Assembly: GCA_034440575.1 (NCBI GenBank)
Contig: JAOTOL010001473.1
Location: 1,114,236-1,178,235 of the forward strand
DNA: 64,000 bases
Source of the DNA: Imbricaverruca yamaguchii
Lineage: Eukaryota > Arthropoda > Thecostraca > Neoverrucidae
Reading direction: 5' to 3'
Shown: one piece after another, positions 1 through 9,956 of the stretch
Numbering within the stretch: the stretch's first letter is position 1
Layout: each line of letters starts with the position of its first letter
Notes under the pieces: model-generated
What the model saw: only the letters and a program-made list of their open reading frames with translations
Database searches by the model: none
Told to the model about the DNA's origin: nothing
Position numbers and translations under genes: made by a program

Positions 1-1100
1 GCCGAATGCGCAAGATGAGTGTGCAAGTGCACGGACGTTGACGTCGTGACGACCGGGTGATATCAACTGGAGTGTCTGAACGTGGGAAATTTTACATTTT
101 AAAGTGATGGGTAATACATTTTATGTTGAAGTTAGGCACACAATAATTTTCGAAACCCCTACTCGTTTTAGGGTTTTGCTGTTATTATGCACCGATGATT
201 TTTTTGGCGTCTCAGGGCCTTTTCGAAGATGCCGATGTGCTTATTTAACTCCATATCTTTTTGTTCGATTGGGAGCCATTTTGCCATTTGTGGTCCCAGC
301 CACCTTTTTTAGACTCTTGTGCGTCAGCATGGCCCCTTTGAGCTTCAAGTGCATTTTTTTTAAGAACCTCAGGTATGTTTATTTAGGGCTGCAACTCATG
401 CTTTATGGTCCTGTCGCTTTTTGGGAGAATGTGCGCTTTGGAGGCTTAGTAGTATCTTCGGTCCCCGTTGTACTCTTATGGTCCCGCCGTCTTTATTTTG
501 GGCTTTTGACGCACATTTGTGGGCCCTAGTACGCTTTTGGAGCTTGGGTGCGATTTTTATGTGTCCCAGCCTGACTTATCGCTCCCAGGCGCGTGGCTCC
601 GGGGACCCAACGCCAGTTCTCTTGGCTCAACGCGATTTTTGTGAATCTTCTCTGAATTTTTTTTAAAGTTCGAATCCCGGCCTGAGTTTTTAAGACTCTG
701 GCGCCAGGTATTTGTATTCCAACTATAATTTTTAGATCCGGTATGTTTTTTTTTTCGGTGCCGTACGCAATTTGTGAAGGCATCTGACAATATCTTCGGT
801 GCTCCAGAGCCATTTTCCTGACCAGGACATTTTTCCCCTCTTTATTTGGATGGCTCCAGTTTGATATTTTCGGATAGTGATCCGGTTGTTGTGGTATAGG
901 TGTAATTTCAGCAGTGTGAGGTGACATATCAAGGGATGCCAAAAGAAAACTTTAGAACTGGGTGGGGAAGTTAGGGTTGAAATCCGACGAATCAGAAACG
1001 ATAGTGGTAGATTAGGCCCCTCCACAGGCGAATTCAGCTGATCACTAATTATTTCATTTTGAAATGTACTCTTTGACAACATAGCGGTCGAAATTCAAGA
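1..1100. other. No recognisable feature
   Basis: T-rich sequence with short open frames on both strands. None shows a domain, a codon pattern or splice borders that I recognise. A loose recurrence of GGTCCC/GCTTTTGG phrases between 200 and 620 may be a decayed tandem repeat. Confidence 0.5.
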
Positions 1101-1117
1101 ACTTTTATAATAGGCAC

Positions 1118-1758
1118 AAGCACGTAAGTACAAATATACGCAAACGCAAATGTGCGCATGCGCAAATGTACGTATGCGCAGATGTACGTATGCGCAGATG
1201 TACATATGCGTTGATGTACGTAAGCGCAAAAGTGCGTAAGCGCAGAAACACATAAGGGCAAATGTACGTAAATGCAAATGTACGTATGCACAAATGTAGG
1301 TAATGAGAATGCGTGTGAGTCCAAGTGCACGTAAGCGCAAATGTACATGTGCGCAAATATACGTAGGTGCAAATGTACATAAGTGCAAATGTACGTAAGT
1401 GCAAGTAAACGTAAGTGTAAATGTACGTATGTGTAAGTGTATGTAAGCGCAAATGTACGTAAGCACAAAAGTACGTAAGAGCAAATGTACTTGTGCGCAA
1501 ATATACGAGGACGCAAATGCACGTATGAACAAATATACTTAACCGCAAAGGTATGTCAGCGCAAAAGTACGTGCGCAGATATGGACGTAAGCGCAAAAGT
1601 ACGTATTGAAAATATACTGATGGCAAATATACGTAACAGCAAATGTGCGTATGGTATATGTACTCAAGCAAATGTACTTAAACGGATTGGCACGCATGCA
1701 TAAATGTACGTACATTTGCGCATATGCACAATCGCACATACAGTACATTTCCGCGTAC
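1118..1758 (+). repeat. 16-bp satellite array, forward polarity
   Basis: Tandem repeat of a 16-base unit close to CAAATGTACGTAAGCG, about 40 diverged copies. Each unit has a TACGTA palindrome core. The open frames on the minus strand (rich in Tyr, Ile, Cys, Leu and His) are by-products of the repeat. Near 1705 the polarity flips: the array ends in the palindrome AAATGTACGTACATTT and then continues as the reverse complement up to the transposon at 1774. Confidence 0.85.
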
Positions 1759-1773
1759 GTACTCATGGCTTAT

Positions 1774-3097
1774 CTCGCGCCCTGGAGGCGAAATCCGCCC
1801 ACACCTCAGGTTTTTCGTAGACAACTCCAGATTTTACCGCCGATATACGCCATTGTTTGTGAACTTACTTAAAAATGAACGGCACGTTGTTTAAAACAAG
1901 AAAAACGAATATCGACCGAACATTTTTCGAGTTACGGGTCGGTAAATTCAAAAAACAATTAAGCGCCAGACCACAAATATCGCCGCTGATGCGCTTCTCG
2001 TATATTGGCAAAAAGGAAGTGTTCTTGGCAACACTAGTGTCTTGTTTGATGTATGTTGCTATGCTACCTTGTTTCAAAGTCATGTCAGGTCACCGAGGTC
2101 AAGTCAGGTCAGGTTCATGACAGGTTAACACACGCCCTGGTGGGGTAGAGGGCGAAATCCGTCCACCCCTCCGGTTTGTCGTACACAACTCCATATGGTA
2201 CAGGCCGGTATACGCCATTGTTTTGTACCTGCTTAGAAATGACAGGCGCATTGCTTAAAGCAAGAAAAACATGAAAATCTGCCGACAAGTTTTTAAGTTA
2301 TGGGCCAGTAAAGTTTTTAAAAAAATCACAGCGCCAGACCACAAAAATCGGCGCTGATGCGCTTCCCGTAAATTGGCAAAAGGGAAGTGTTCTTGACAAC
2401 ACTAGCGACTTGTTTGATACATATTGTTACGCTATGCAATTTAAAAGTCATGTTAGGTCGCCGAGGTCATCATGACAGTCTAATGTAACCAAACTTGGTC
2501 AAATTAAATGTTGTCGTACATGGAAATGACTGTCATTCGATTGATGTCGCTTTGCATGTTACTCCCTGCACATCCGGAAATCTACTGTTTGTCATTGTGT
2601 GCCTAAGAGTTTCTATACTTTATTCATGTACTTCCATCCTTTCTTTGCGAAGCCGATTGTGCCGAGCCGCCCAACAGAGCAGTCAGGTGGGCAGCCCGGT
2701 TCCGATAACTGGAGCAGGTAATGAAGCAGGTAACCTGCAGGTAACCTGATAAAGTGTTCAAGTATCGGTAGCCTAAGGTCAAATGGCGAATCTTGCATAT
2801 GTATTGCATCATTAGTAATGTCCAAAACATCATTAATCCCAATTTTGGATCATTTAAACACAAGCACAGCGATCCATAACAATGCCAAGCAAAACCAAAA
2901 ACTTTTGGTATTTTGACCTTGTTTGACCTTGAAGATATTGACCTAAGGTAACGAAATTTGCACACAATAGCGTTATCTATCGTGCCCATCCACCCTGCAA
3001 ATTTCGTTGCTCTAGCCTTAGCAGGAGCCGAGATCTTATGGGGCGGAATCCGCACCCCTCCAGTGCGCGTAATTTTCAGAGGCCCCCAGGGCGCGTG
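1774..3097 (+). mobile_element. TTAA-flanked composite DNA transposon, copy 1
   Basis: A non-autonomous element of 1324 bp. The right end reads CCAGGGCGCGTG followed by TTAA (3098-3101). The left end begins CTCGCGCCCTGGAGG after a mutated TTAT (1770-1773). Inside are two tandem modules of about 360 bp, the second starting near 2127 with another TTAACACACGCCCTGG terminus, and then an unrelated 600 bp module. The same arrangement lies in reverse orientation at 14731-16066. TTAA target duplications are used by the piggyBac and Kolobok superfamilies; the sequence does not decide between them. No transposase is encoded. Confidence 0.8.
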
Positions 3098-3101
3098 TTA
3101 A

Positions 3102-3318
3102 GTACACTTGCGCTTATGTGCATTTGCGCTCACTTACATTTGGGCAAACGTACTTTTGCACATGCGTACATTTGCGCTTATATACATTGGCCACACGTAC
3201 TTCTGCGCTTACGTACAATTTCCACACGTACATCTGCGTTTACGCACATTTGCTTACATACATCTGCTTACATGCATCTGCCGCACGTACGCACAATTCT
3301 CCTTACGCATAATTGTCC
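3102..3318 (-). repeat. 16-bp satellite array, reverse polarity
   Basis: The same unit as at 1118-1758 but in the opposite orientation (TTTGCGCTTACGTACA type). It lies immediately right of the TTAA element, so the transposon separates two arrays of opposite polarity. Confidence 0.7.
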
Positions 3319-3580
3319 TGGAATCACCAAATCTTTTACGATTAGGTCTTGGGCCTTCCTACAATTGGTCGGGCATCTGAATAAACCGCGCTCCCGTCTG
3401 TTCACGCCATGCGCTGGGGAACTGAGCACCCCCAAGTCAGGTCAGGACCTCAGGTCAGGGCGGCTGTCAGACTCACGTCGGAACGTCTATCGGAAACGAG
3501 CGGGATACAATCGGAAGCGCAGTATGAGTGCACGGGTGCTCATCCCGTGTGAGAAAAACGCGTGTGCAATGTGGCGTCCC
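3319..3580. other. No recognisable feature
   Basis: Unique-looking sequence between the satellite and a GC-richer duplicated block. I see no gene here. Confidence 0.4.
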
Positions 3581-3719
3581 GACCGATGGCGCCGCCGGAG
3601 ATGGGCGTGCGTTTGAGGCTTGCGTCTCCGCTGCCGACCGGTACCTCACAGCCCGGTGGCCGACAGCACGTACTCCACAGCCGACCGATGTCGCCGCCGG
3701 AGATGGGCGTGCGTGTGCG

Positions 3720-3720
<1 letters not shown>
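3581..3720 (+). repeat. Direct duplication next to a microsatellite
   Basis: A block of about 30 bases starting GACCGATGGCGCCGCCGG at about 3580 recurs about 100 bp downstream as GACCGATGTCGCCGCCGG. The second copy runs straight into the GTGTGC array. Confidence 0.6.
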
Positions 3721-4257
<537 letters not shown>

Positions 4258-4401
4258 TTAGATATGGGAACTGAGAACGAGGAACATGTCCTCTTCGCAG
4301 CTGAGCAATGGGATCGATTGGAGAAAGAATGCCTCGTGCCGGAGTTTCCCACAGTTCTGAACATGTTGGGGCTGCACCTGCTCTTTAATGTAGCACTGTG
4401 A
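4258..4401 (+). pseudogene. LINE reverse-transcriptase C-terminal fragment
   Basis: The plus frame from 4261 to the stop at 4401 contains the peptide ENEEHVLFAAEQW followed by DRLEKECL. This matches the pattern x-x-E-H-x-L-F-x-C-x-x-W found near the C-terminus of many LINE ORF2 proteins (R1/Jockey/I type), with the usual cysteine replaced by alanine. No upstream RT motifs are present, so this is a 5'-truncated scrap. The assignment rests on one short motif. Confidence 0.5.
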
Positions 4402-5476
4402 GAGGGACTGCATGGAATATGCGGAGAAGCAGCACATCTTGGCCATACCCCCCTCCCCGCTCCTGAACAATCCTTTCCCGTTGGAACAACTGAAGAAGGC
4501 TATTATGCTGGTTAGGCCATCTATGAATAACCAACACAGAGTCATCGAGTCCAAGTTGGAAAAGCTGGCACAAAGCTGTGATCTATGCACAATTCCCTGG
4601 AAAAAAATCAACTAAACGAGAACTGATTCATGTAGAACCTGAGGCCTGACATGCTTCCGAACACCGTGACCTTTGCTGACCTGACCCACCTATTCAGCTT
4701 TGCTCGGAGGCCGGCTGTCCTAATCGCTGCTGAGAAGAGGCCAGCATTAACTGAAGGTGGCCTCCAACCTCACATCAAGGGATGAAGACATTTAGTTAAG
4801 GAACCGTACAGATGAGTCTTGCAGAGCAATCTGAAGCTAACAACAGAATGGTAGAGATGATAATAAACGCGGGGCTGCCTTAGTAGATTGTGTGCATCAT
4901 TGTATGGTGCTGCAAGGTGCGCTGCACGAGCAAGCACAAGGCATTCTGGGATGTCGATGCAGAGGCATTCCACAGTAACTCAGACGAACACTTTCCAATT
5001 TGCCGTCCGACCATTTTGTATTTTCTTTAAAAGTTGTGTACCGGGGGTTTCAAGGGCGAACAATTCATTGATGGTGAACCAAATATTTCACCAAAAAAAA
5101 TTATCAAGGTAGAGTCCTTGAAAATTTCCCAAGGTCAGTGAGGAGGCCCAACTTTGACGACCCATAACTCCAAGGCTATCTCATTGAGAGCTACCTCATT
5201 GCATTTTTTTTGTGCTGACTTGAGATGAATCAAGGAACAAGTTGGCTATCTCGGATTTTCGATTTTCAATTCATTAGGTCACGTGACTCCGTGACCTATT
5301 TTTTGCGTCGTGATCTTGACCTTTTGGATGTTAAAATTAAAACTTTCGTGTGACGAGCATTAGAGCCCCATCCATGCCTTTTCATATATATCAATAGAAA
5401 ACGTGGGGTTCGACCTGCAAAAAGCACTTTTGTGGCTCGCAATGTTGACACAGCACGTTGTTTGAGACCCCGCCCG
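4402..5476. other. No recognisable gene; GGTCA-rich
   Basis: Sequence with scattered GACCT/AGGTCA words, which recur throughout the transposon-derived parts of the window. The small open frames show nothing recognisable. Confidence 0.4.
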
Positions 5477-5703
5477 CCGATAACTTCGCATCTAGTTGGC
5501 ATACGGTGTCGAAATGGTCCAGAGTGGCTCCTGATGACGAAACCTGTCAGTTGGTTTCTGCTACACTGACATCAGGTCACAAGGTCACATGACATTGGGC
5601 TTTCAACGTCATCTGAGGTCACTAACACGTTTATGGCTATAACTGTGCCCCTCATAACTTTGCCATCGACACCGCTGCGTGTGATTCAGAAAATCGTGCG
5701 TAC

Positions 5704-6585
5704 ATGATGGGTGAGTGTGATGAGTGTCCCGGCGAGGAAGGTGTGATGAACATGCTGAACATACTAGTCGAAGAGCGAGACAATGACGACGTTGATAGTG
5801 AGGAGGAGGTCCACTACAAGCAGTGGGACAGCACTAACCGCTGCACGCTCCAAGAAATCGTCGCAAGCCAGGGCGAGTGCATCGAGAGACTGAACACCGC
5901 CATAGTGAAGCTGACAAGTCATCACTTCGAGGCGAAGGCTCAGTCAACGCACTTCAAGCATCTGAAGGAGACCGTTAAACATGGAGAAGTTATTGTCCAA
6001 GGAGACTTTGCCGAGAACTTCTCCTTCGTGGTGCAGGATGCCGCCCAAGGTTTTCGCTGGGACACAGCGCAGAACACCGTGCACCCGTTCGTGGTGTACT
6101 GGCGCCAAGACGGAGAGCAGCGACACCAGAGCTTCTGCGTGATATCTGACGCCACAAAGCATACAACTAGCACTGTGCACGCCTTCCTGCGCCAACTGGT
6201 ACCAGCAATAAATGAATAGGTTCCCGGGCTCATGAAAATGCATTACTTCACGGACGGATGCGCTGCGCAGTACAAACACAAGTACAGCTTCGCGAAAGTG
6301 TGCTATCATGACATCGACTTGCCCGGTGTGACATGTGAATGACACTTTTTCGCCACGTCCCACGGGAAGGGAGCGTGCGATGGCATAGGCGGCATCGTGA
6401 AACGCGCTACGTACCTCGAGAGCCTGCGGCGCCCGGTGAAAGATCAAATCCTCACACCAGAGGACATGTACAGATTTATCGCCGGGCAGCTTGTGACAAA
6501 GGTCAAGTTTTTATATGTCACAAAAGAGGAAGTGCAGAATGCTGAGCAGGAGTTCAATGGCCGCTTCCCAAAGCCGCCGATCAGG
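5704..6585 (+). pseudogene. Transposon-borne conserved ORF with two premature stops
   Basis: One reading frame runs from ATG 5704 to about 6585 and is broken only by TAG (6217-6219) and TGA (6340-6342). Visible motifs in order are: CDECPG near the start; GDFAENFSFVVQDAAQGF in the middle; YFTDGCAAQYK; and HFFATSHGKGACDGIGG-VKR. I recognise this motif set from a conserved, uncharacterised family common in cnidarian and arthropod predicted proteins. Several conserved Asp residues (GDF, TDG, CDG) would suit a DDE-type nuclease, but that is inference. The TGA lies just before HFFATSHG, where the family usually has Trp, so a TGG to TGA change is likely. The N-terminal Cys-rich part of the family is missing. 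The ORF lies between inverted repeats, so it is probably the element's own transposase, now dead. Confidence 0.65.
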
Positions 6586-6820
6586 GGAAAAAAAAAACAC
6601 CACCTCTTTTCTTTTGAGAAAAAAAAAGAGCACCCCCCCCCCCAAAAAAAAAAAAAAAAAAAAATAAAAGGGGGGGGAATAGTAATGTTGGGTGGTTTTT
6701 CAAAAAAAATAATAATATATTATAAAAAACATATATAATTTTTTAACTCACCCTCCCCCCACCAACAAAAAACAAAAACTAACCCAACCAAAACATATAA
6801 AAAAAAAAAGCTAAACAGCT
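6586..6820. other. Homopolymer-rich stretch, possible assembly artefact
   Basis: Abruptly after the ORF the sequence becomes runs of A (up to about 21), C (about 11) and G (8) with little else. It looks like low-quality consensus or a collapsed poly(A) region rather than normal sequence, and it replaces the expected 3' end of the transposon ORF. Confidence 0.6.
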
Positions 6821-7084
6821 GAACCACTGAGTTCAGCTGGTTAGCTCATTTAGGGATACAGTTTTAACCAGAAATAAATTCGTGACCGCAGATCGAATGA
6901 CCTTGAACACCTAATGTCAATGTCACCTTATGACCTGATGGCAGTATAACAGGCACCAACCGACAGGTTTCATCGTCGGGAGCCACTCTGGACCATTTCG
7001 AAACCGTATGCCAAATAGATGCGAAGTTATCGATGGACAGGATAATGTTCCAGGCCGACAGTAAATGTTATAACTTCTAATTTA

Positions 7085-7335
7085 GGGGCCGAAAGACAGT
7101 TATTAATTTATACACGCGACGGACCGCGCGACAGGCCCGCGCAGCTCGACAGTCAAGACAGGTCTGTGTCAGCGGGGGTGCGGGCCACCGCCCTGGCTCT
7201 CGCTGACCGCCAGGTGTCCTTTCCCCGCCCCGCGGGCGACCGCCGGCCATTGGACTTTAGCCCCGTCGCCGCGTCCGGCCGTCGCCGCGGCGCGGCCGCC
7301 GGCAAGCCACCGACCGGCTCCAGTTCAGGAGCTGC
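7085..7335. promoter_or_regulatory. CpG-rich block with GC-box and CCAAT-like words
   Basis: About 250 bp dense in CpG, with CCCCGCCCCGCGGGCG at about 7220 and GGCCATTGG (an inverted CCAAT) at about 7245. It stands out from its AT-richer surroundings and lies 1.3 kb upstream of the first CUB exon. A promoter role is only a guess from composition. Confidence 0.25.
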
Positions 7336-8382
7336 CCGTCGGCTGGCTTACGGGGTCACAGTATTACAGTTACGGCCCAGCATTACGGTACTATGCTAGT
7401 ATGCACATTTCACGGCTCAAACAGTACATTTTTAGTAACTCTGTTATAAGACTGTATCTTGGGAAATATTTTGGGGGGATTTTTTCCCATCATACATGAA
7501 ATGTTCGCCCTTGAAAGCCCCGTTACTCAACTTTTCAAGAGAAAAAATGGTCGGACGGTACCCACCGGTTGAGTTACCATGGCCTCTACAGGATCGTGCA
7601 TCAGAGTAGGCAGAGCACGTGACTTCAGCACGGCCGTGTCCTTCCGACAGACATTTGAGTCCAGAGCCTTGCTTGGCCCGGATTCTTCGGACATCCACAC
7701 GTTTCCGGCAGGAGTACAGCTGAGTTGGAGAATTAGACGCGGGTCGTACGTTTCAAGGTTGGCATACGTGCACCGAATTATAAAGATAAACACGATTTTC
7801 TGAAAAGTCATTGGAAAACCAATTCGTCCACTCGCGAATCCAATGCACCAAGGCCGAAATTCGTCTCATTTCCCGAACATTTTTCAAGTACCTTACACTT
7901 GAAACACCATGCTGAATTGTCGAAGCAGCGCAGGAATCCGGGCCAGTCTGGATGTGTCCGTCTCGCAGTTTTTTTTACGGCAGCCTGTTGTACACCCCCA
8001 GGAGTAAAGCTGGGCAAGATACACTCAAATTTACGCGGAACCAATGAACAAACACTTGATCTTAGCCGTACAACCCGTGAGGCTAGTCGTAGTCGACTTT
8101 GCCTGGTACCGGCCAAATTCTCCATTACCCCACGGGCTTTGAACACACACTGCGAACACCTCAAACAAGTGCCTACTGTCAACTTGAAGCGTGCACCTTT
8201 GGCTGTGACTGAAGAGCGTGTGATGTGAAACGCTGCAAACGGAATGTTGCTGATGTGTGGAAGGGGCGATGGTGAGGTCGAGCGGGAGGCCGGATCGGGT
8301 CTAGTTGCCATGCAAGCTCGGGTCACGTAACGCGTCGCCCGGGCTTGGCCATCGGCTCAGATATCCTCAACTAACCACAGAA
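7336..8382. other. No recognisable gene
   Basis: Contains a minus-strand open frame of 172 codons (7808-8326) and smaller ones, with several cysteines but no domain pattern that I recognise. Confidence 0.4.
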
Positions 8383-8583
8383 ATGTACGTCAATTGGACG
8401 TTGCCGTTTTCAACTTGGCATTGTATGTAGCGTATTTGCATAACTTAACTTTGTCGCCGGTATGTGTTTTGTGGTAATAGTGAAATGCACATCAGTTTTC
8501 ATTAATACTATCTCCAGAAGACTTCCATTCCACGAACTCGGCTCTTTGCACAATTGTCACAACTGCACCCAGACCAGCATTTT
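8383..8583 (+). repeat. Direct repeat, left copy (about 200 bp)
   Basis: Matches 8970-9176 with moderate divergence (for example ACGTTGCCGTTTTCAACTTG versus ACGTTGCCGTTGTCAACTTG, and CCACGAACTCGGCTCT versus CCACGAACTCGACTCT). The pair brackets the CUB exon. Confidence 0.75.
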
Positions 8584-8635
8584 GCAGCATCATCCTGTTT
8601 TCTCCGAGCGAGCTGACCGTCGCTGCCGTCTCCAG

Positions 8636-8837
8636 TTATCGGATGCGGGGCGCAATCACTGCTGCCGCAAACCGGCACGGTGACGTCAATCCACCACCCA
8701 GAAAACTACCCGAACAACCGCGAGGTGAGCTGGCAGCTGCTGGCGCCGCCCCACATGCGGTTCATGCTGACGTTCCTGGAACTGGACATGGAAGAGGACG
8801 CGCCAGACTGCCCGAATTTCGACTACATCAGCATCGG
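8636..8837 (+). CDS. CUB-domain exon, N-terminal half
   Basis: The exon is bounded by acceptor CCGTCTCCAG and donor GTAAGA, 202 nt, entering with two bases of a codon and leaving with two. The 66 codons read IGCGAQ...GTVTSIHHPENYPNN...SWQLLAPP...FLELDMEEDAPDC...FDYISIG. This is the first part of a CUB domain: Cys-Gly start, the P-x-N-Y-P-x-N loop, the S-W strand, an acidic ELDME segment and DC-x(3)-DYISIG. The second conserved Cys (normally C-x-W) is Ser/Val here (EVSW), so the first disulfide cannot form. The Glu and Asp positions resemble those of calcium-binding CUB domains. The domain is completed by the exon at 14200. The protein is presumably secreted or a receptor ectodomain; the parent gene (tolloid, cubilin, protease or other) cannot be told from one domain. 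Confidence 0.85.
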
Positions 8838-8969
8838 GTAAGAGCGTCGGGTGGTGAGAAATAGGGAGGTGTGTAGGCGGAAACCCACGGCGGGTCGGCT
8901 GTTGCAACTTTCAAGTTCAATCTTACCCAACTCGAGAGGCTTGGCTATGCAAAGCAGGCTAGCCACGTG

Positions 8970-9176
8970 AATGTGCGTAAAATTGAACGTTGCCGTTGTC
9001 AACTTGGCATTATGAGTATCATACTTGTATGTCTTCATTTTGTCGGCCGGTACTAGTTTAGTGATGTCAGTAAAACGCATGTCGGTCTTCAGTGCTAATA
9101 TTCCCAGAAGACTCCCAATCCACGAACTCGACTCTCTGCACAATTTCCACACCTGGACCTAGACCGACATTTTGGA
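8970..9176 (+). repeat. Direct repeat, right copy (about 200 bp)
   Basis: Second copy of the 8383-8583 segment, about 590 bp downstream. It has no second CUB exon attached. Confidence 0.75.
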
Positions 9177-9357
9177 ACACCGTCTTTATTTTTCGCTGTT
9201 ATACCGAAACAGACCTCAATACTCTTACCCTGGAACAAGGAAAACATAATGTACTGTTTCCGCCGCCTTACTGCTCCTTTTTTATTTTTATCTGCTCCCA
9301 AGAACATCATAATTTCTCCAGAGGACGCTTCTTCTCTCACTGCTCTATCTGCAACTC

Positions 9358-9830
9358 ACTTTCTCTCCAACTCTCCTTCTCTCCCTCCCTCTCTCCCTGT
9401 CTCACTCTCTCCGTCTCGCCCTCTCTCCCTCTCTCCCTCTCTCCCTGTCTCCCTCTCTCCCTCCTTCCTTCTCTCCTTCTCTCCCTCTCTCCCGCTCTCC
9501 CCTCTCCTTCTCTCCCTGTCTCCCTCTCTCCGTCTCTCCCTCTCTCCCTCTCTCCCTCTCTCCCTGTCTCCCTCTCTCCCTCCTTCCTTCTCTCCTTCTC
9601 TCCCTCTCTCCCGCTCTCCCCTCTCCTTCTCTCCCTGTCTCCCTCTCTCCCTCTCTCCCTCTCTCCCTCTACCCGTCTCTCCCTCTCTCCCTCTCTTACT
9701 CTCTCCCTGTCCCCCTGTCTCCCTCCCTCCCTCCCTTCTTCTCTCCTTCTCTCTCTCGTCCTCTCTTTCTTTCCTTCTCTCTCCATTTCTTTCTGTCGCC
9801 CTCTCTCCCTCACTCCCTCTCTCTTTCTAA
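9358..9830 (+). repeat. Polypyrimidine tract, CTCTCTCC-type
   Basis: About 470 bp almost entirely C and T on the plus strand (purine on the minus strand), built from CTCTCCCT units. A segment of about 120 bp, TCTCCCTGTCTCCCTCTCTC and following, occurs twice in tandem. It lies inside the CUB intron. All plus frames are open (Ser-Leu-Pro) and are by-products of the repeat. Confidence 0.95.
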
Positions 9831-9956
9831 GTACGACCCAACAGTACTGATGGCGTAGAATGTTGGCCATAGCTACAGCGTATTTTCAAGCTTTTCAAGC
9901 ATAGTATTGCAGGTCATATCAGTATCCAAGATGGCAGATCATGATAAATTATGTTG

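Larger units (their letters stand above)
5477..7034 (+). mobile_element. DNA transposon with about 140-bp terminal inverted repeats
   Basis: The left arm (5477 to about 5625) begins CCGATAACTTCGCATCT and continues through CGAAATGGTCCAGAGTGGCT. The right arm (about 6895-7034) is its diverged reverse complement, ending AGATGCGAAGTTATCG. Between them lies a single interrupted ORF (5704-6585) and a homopolymer-rich stretch (6586-6820). The arrangement is that of a class II element carrying its own transposase-like gene. No clear target-site duplication was found. Confidence 0.7.

Noticed and set aside
1049..1671. Tyr/Cys/His-rich minus-strand proteins
   Set aside because: Translation of the 16-bp satellite in three frames.
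7600..8030. Duplicated exon suggested by two GGAATCCGGGCC-like phrases
   Set aside because: The similarity is a short word in opposite orientation and does not extend.
7808..8326. 172-codon minus-strand open frame as a cysteine-rich protein
   Set aside because: Cysteine spacing fits no family I know, and there is no splice or promoter support.
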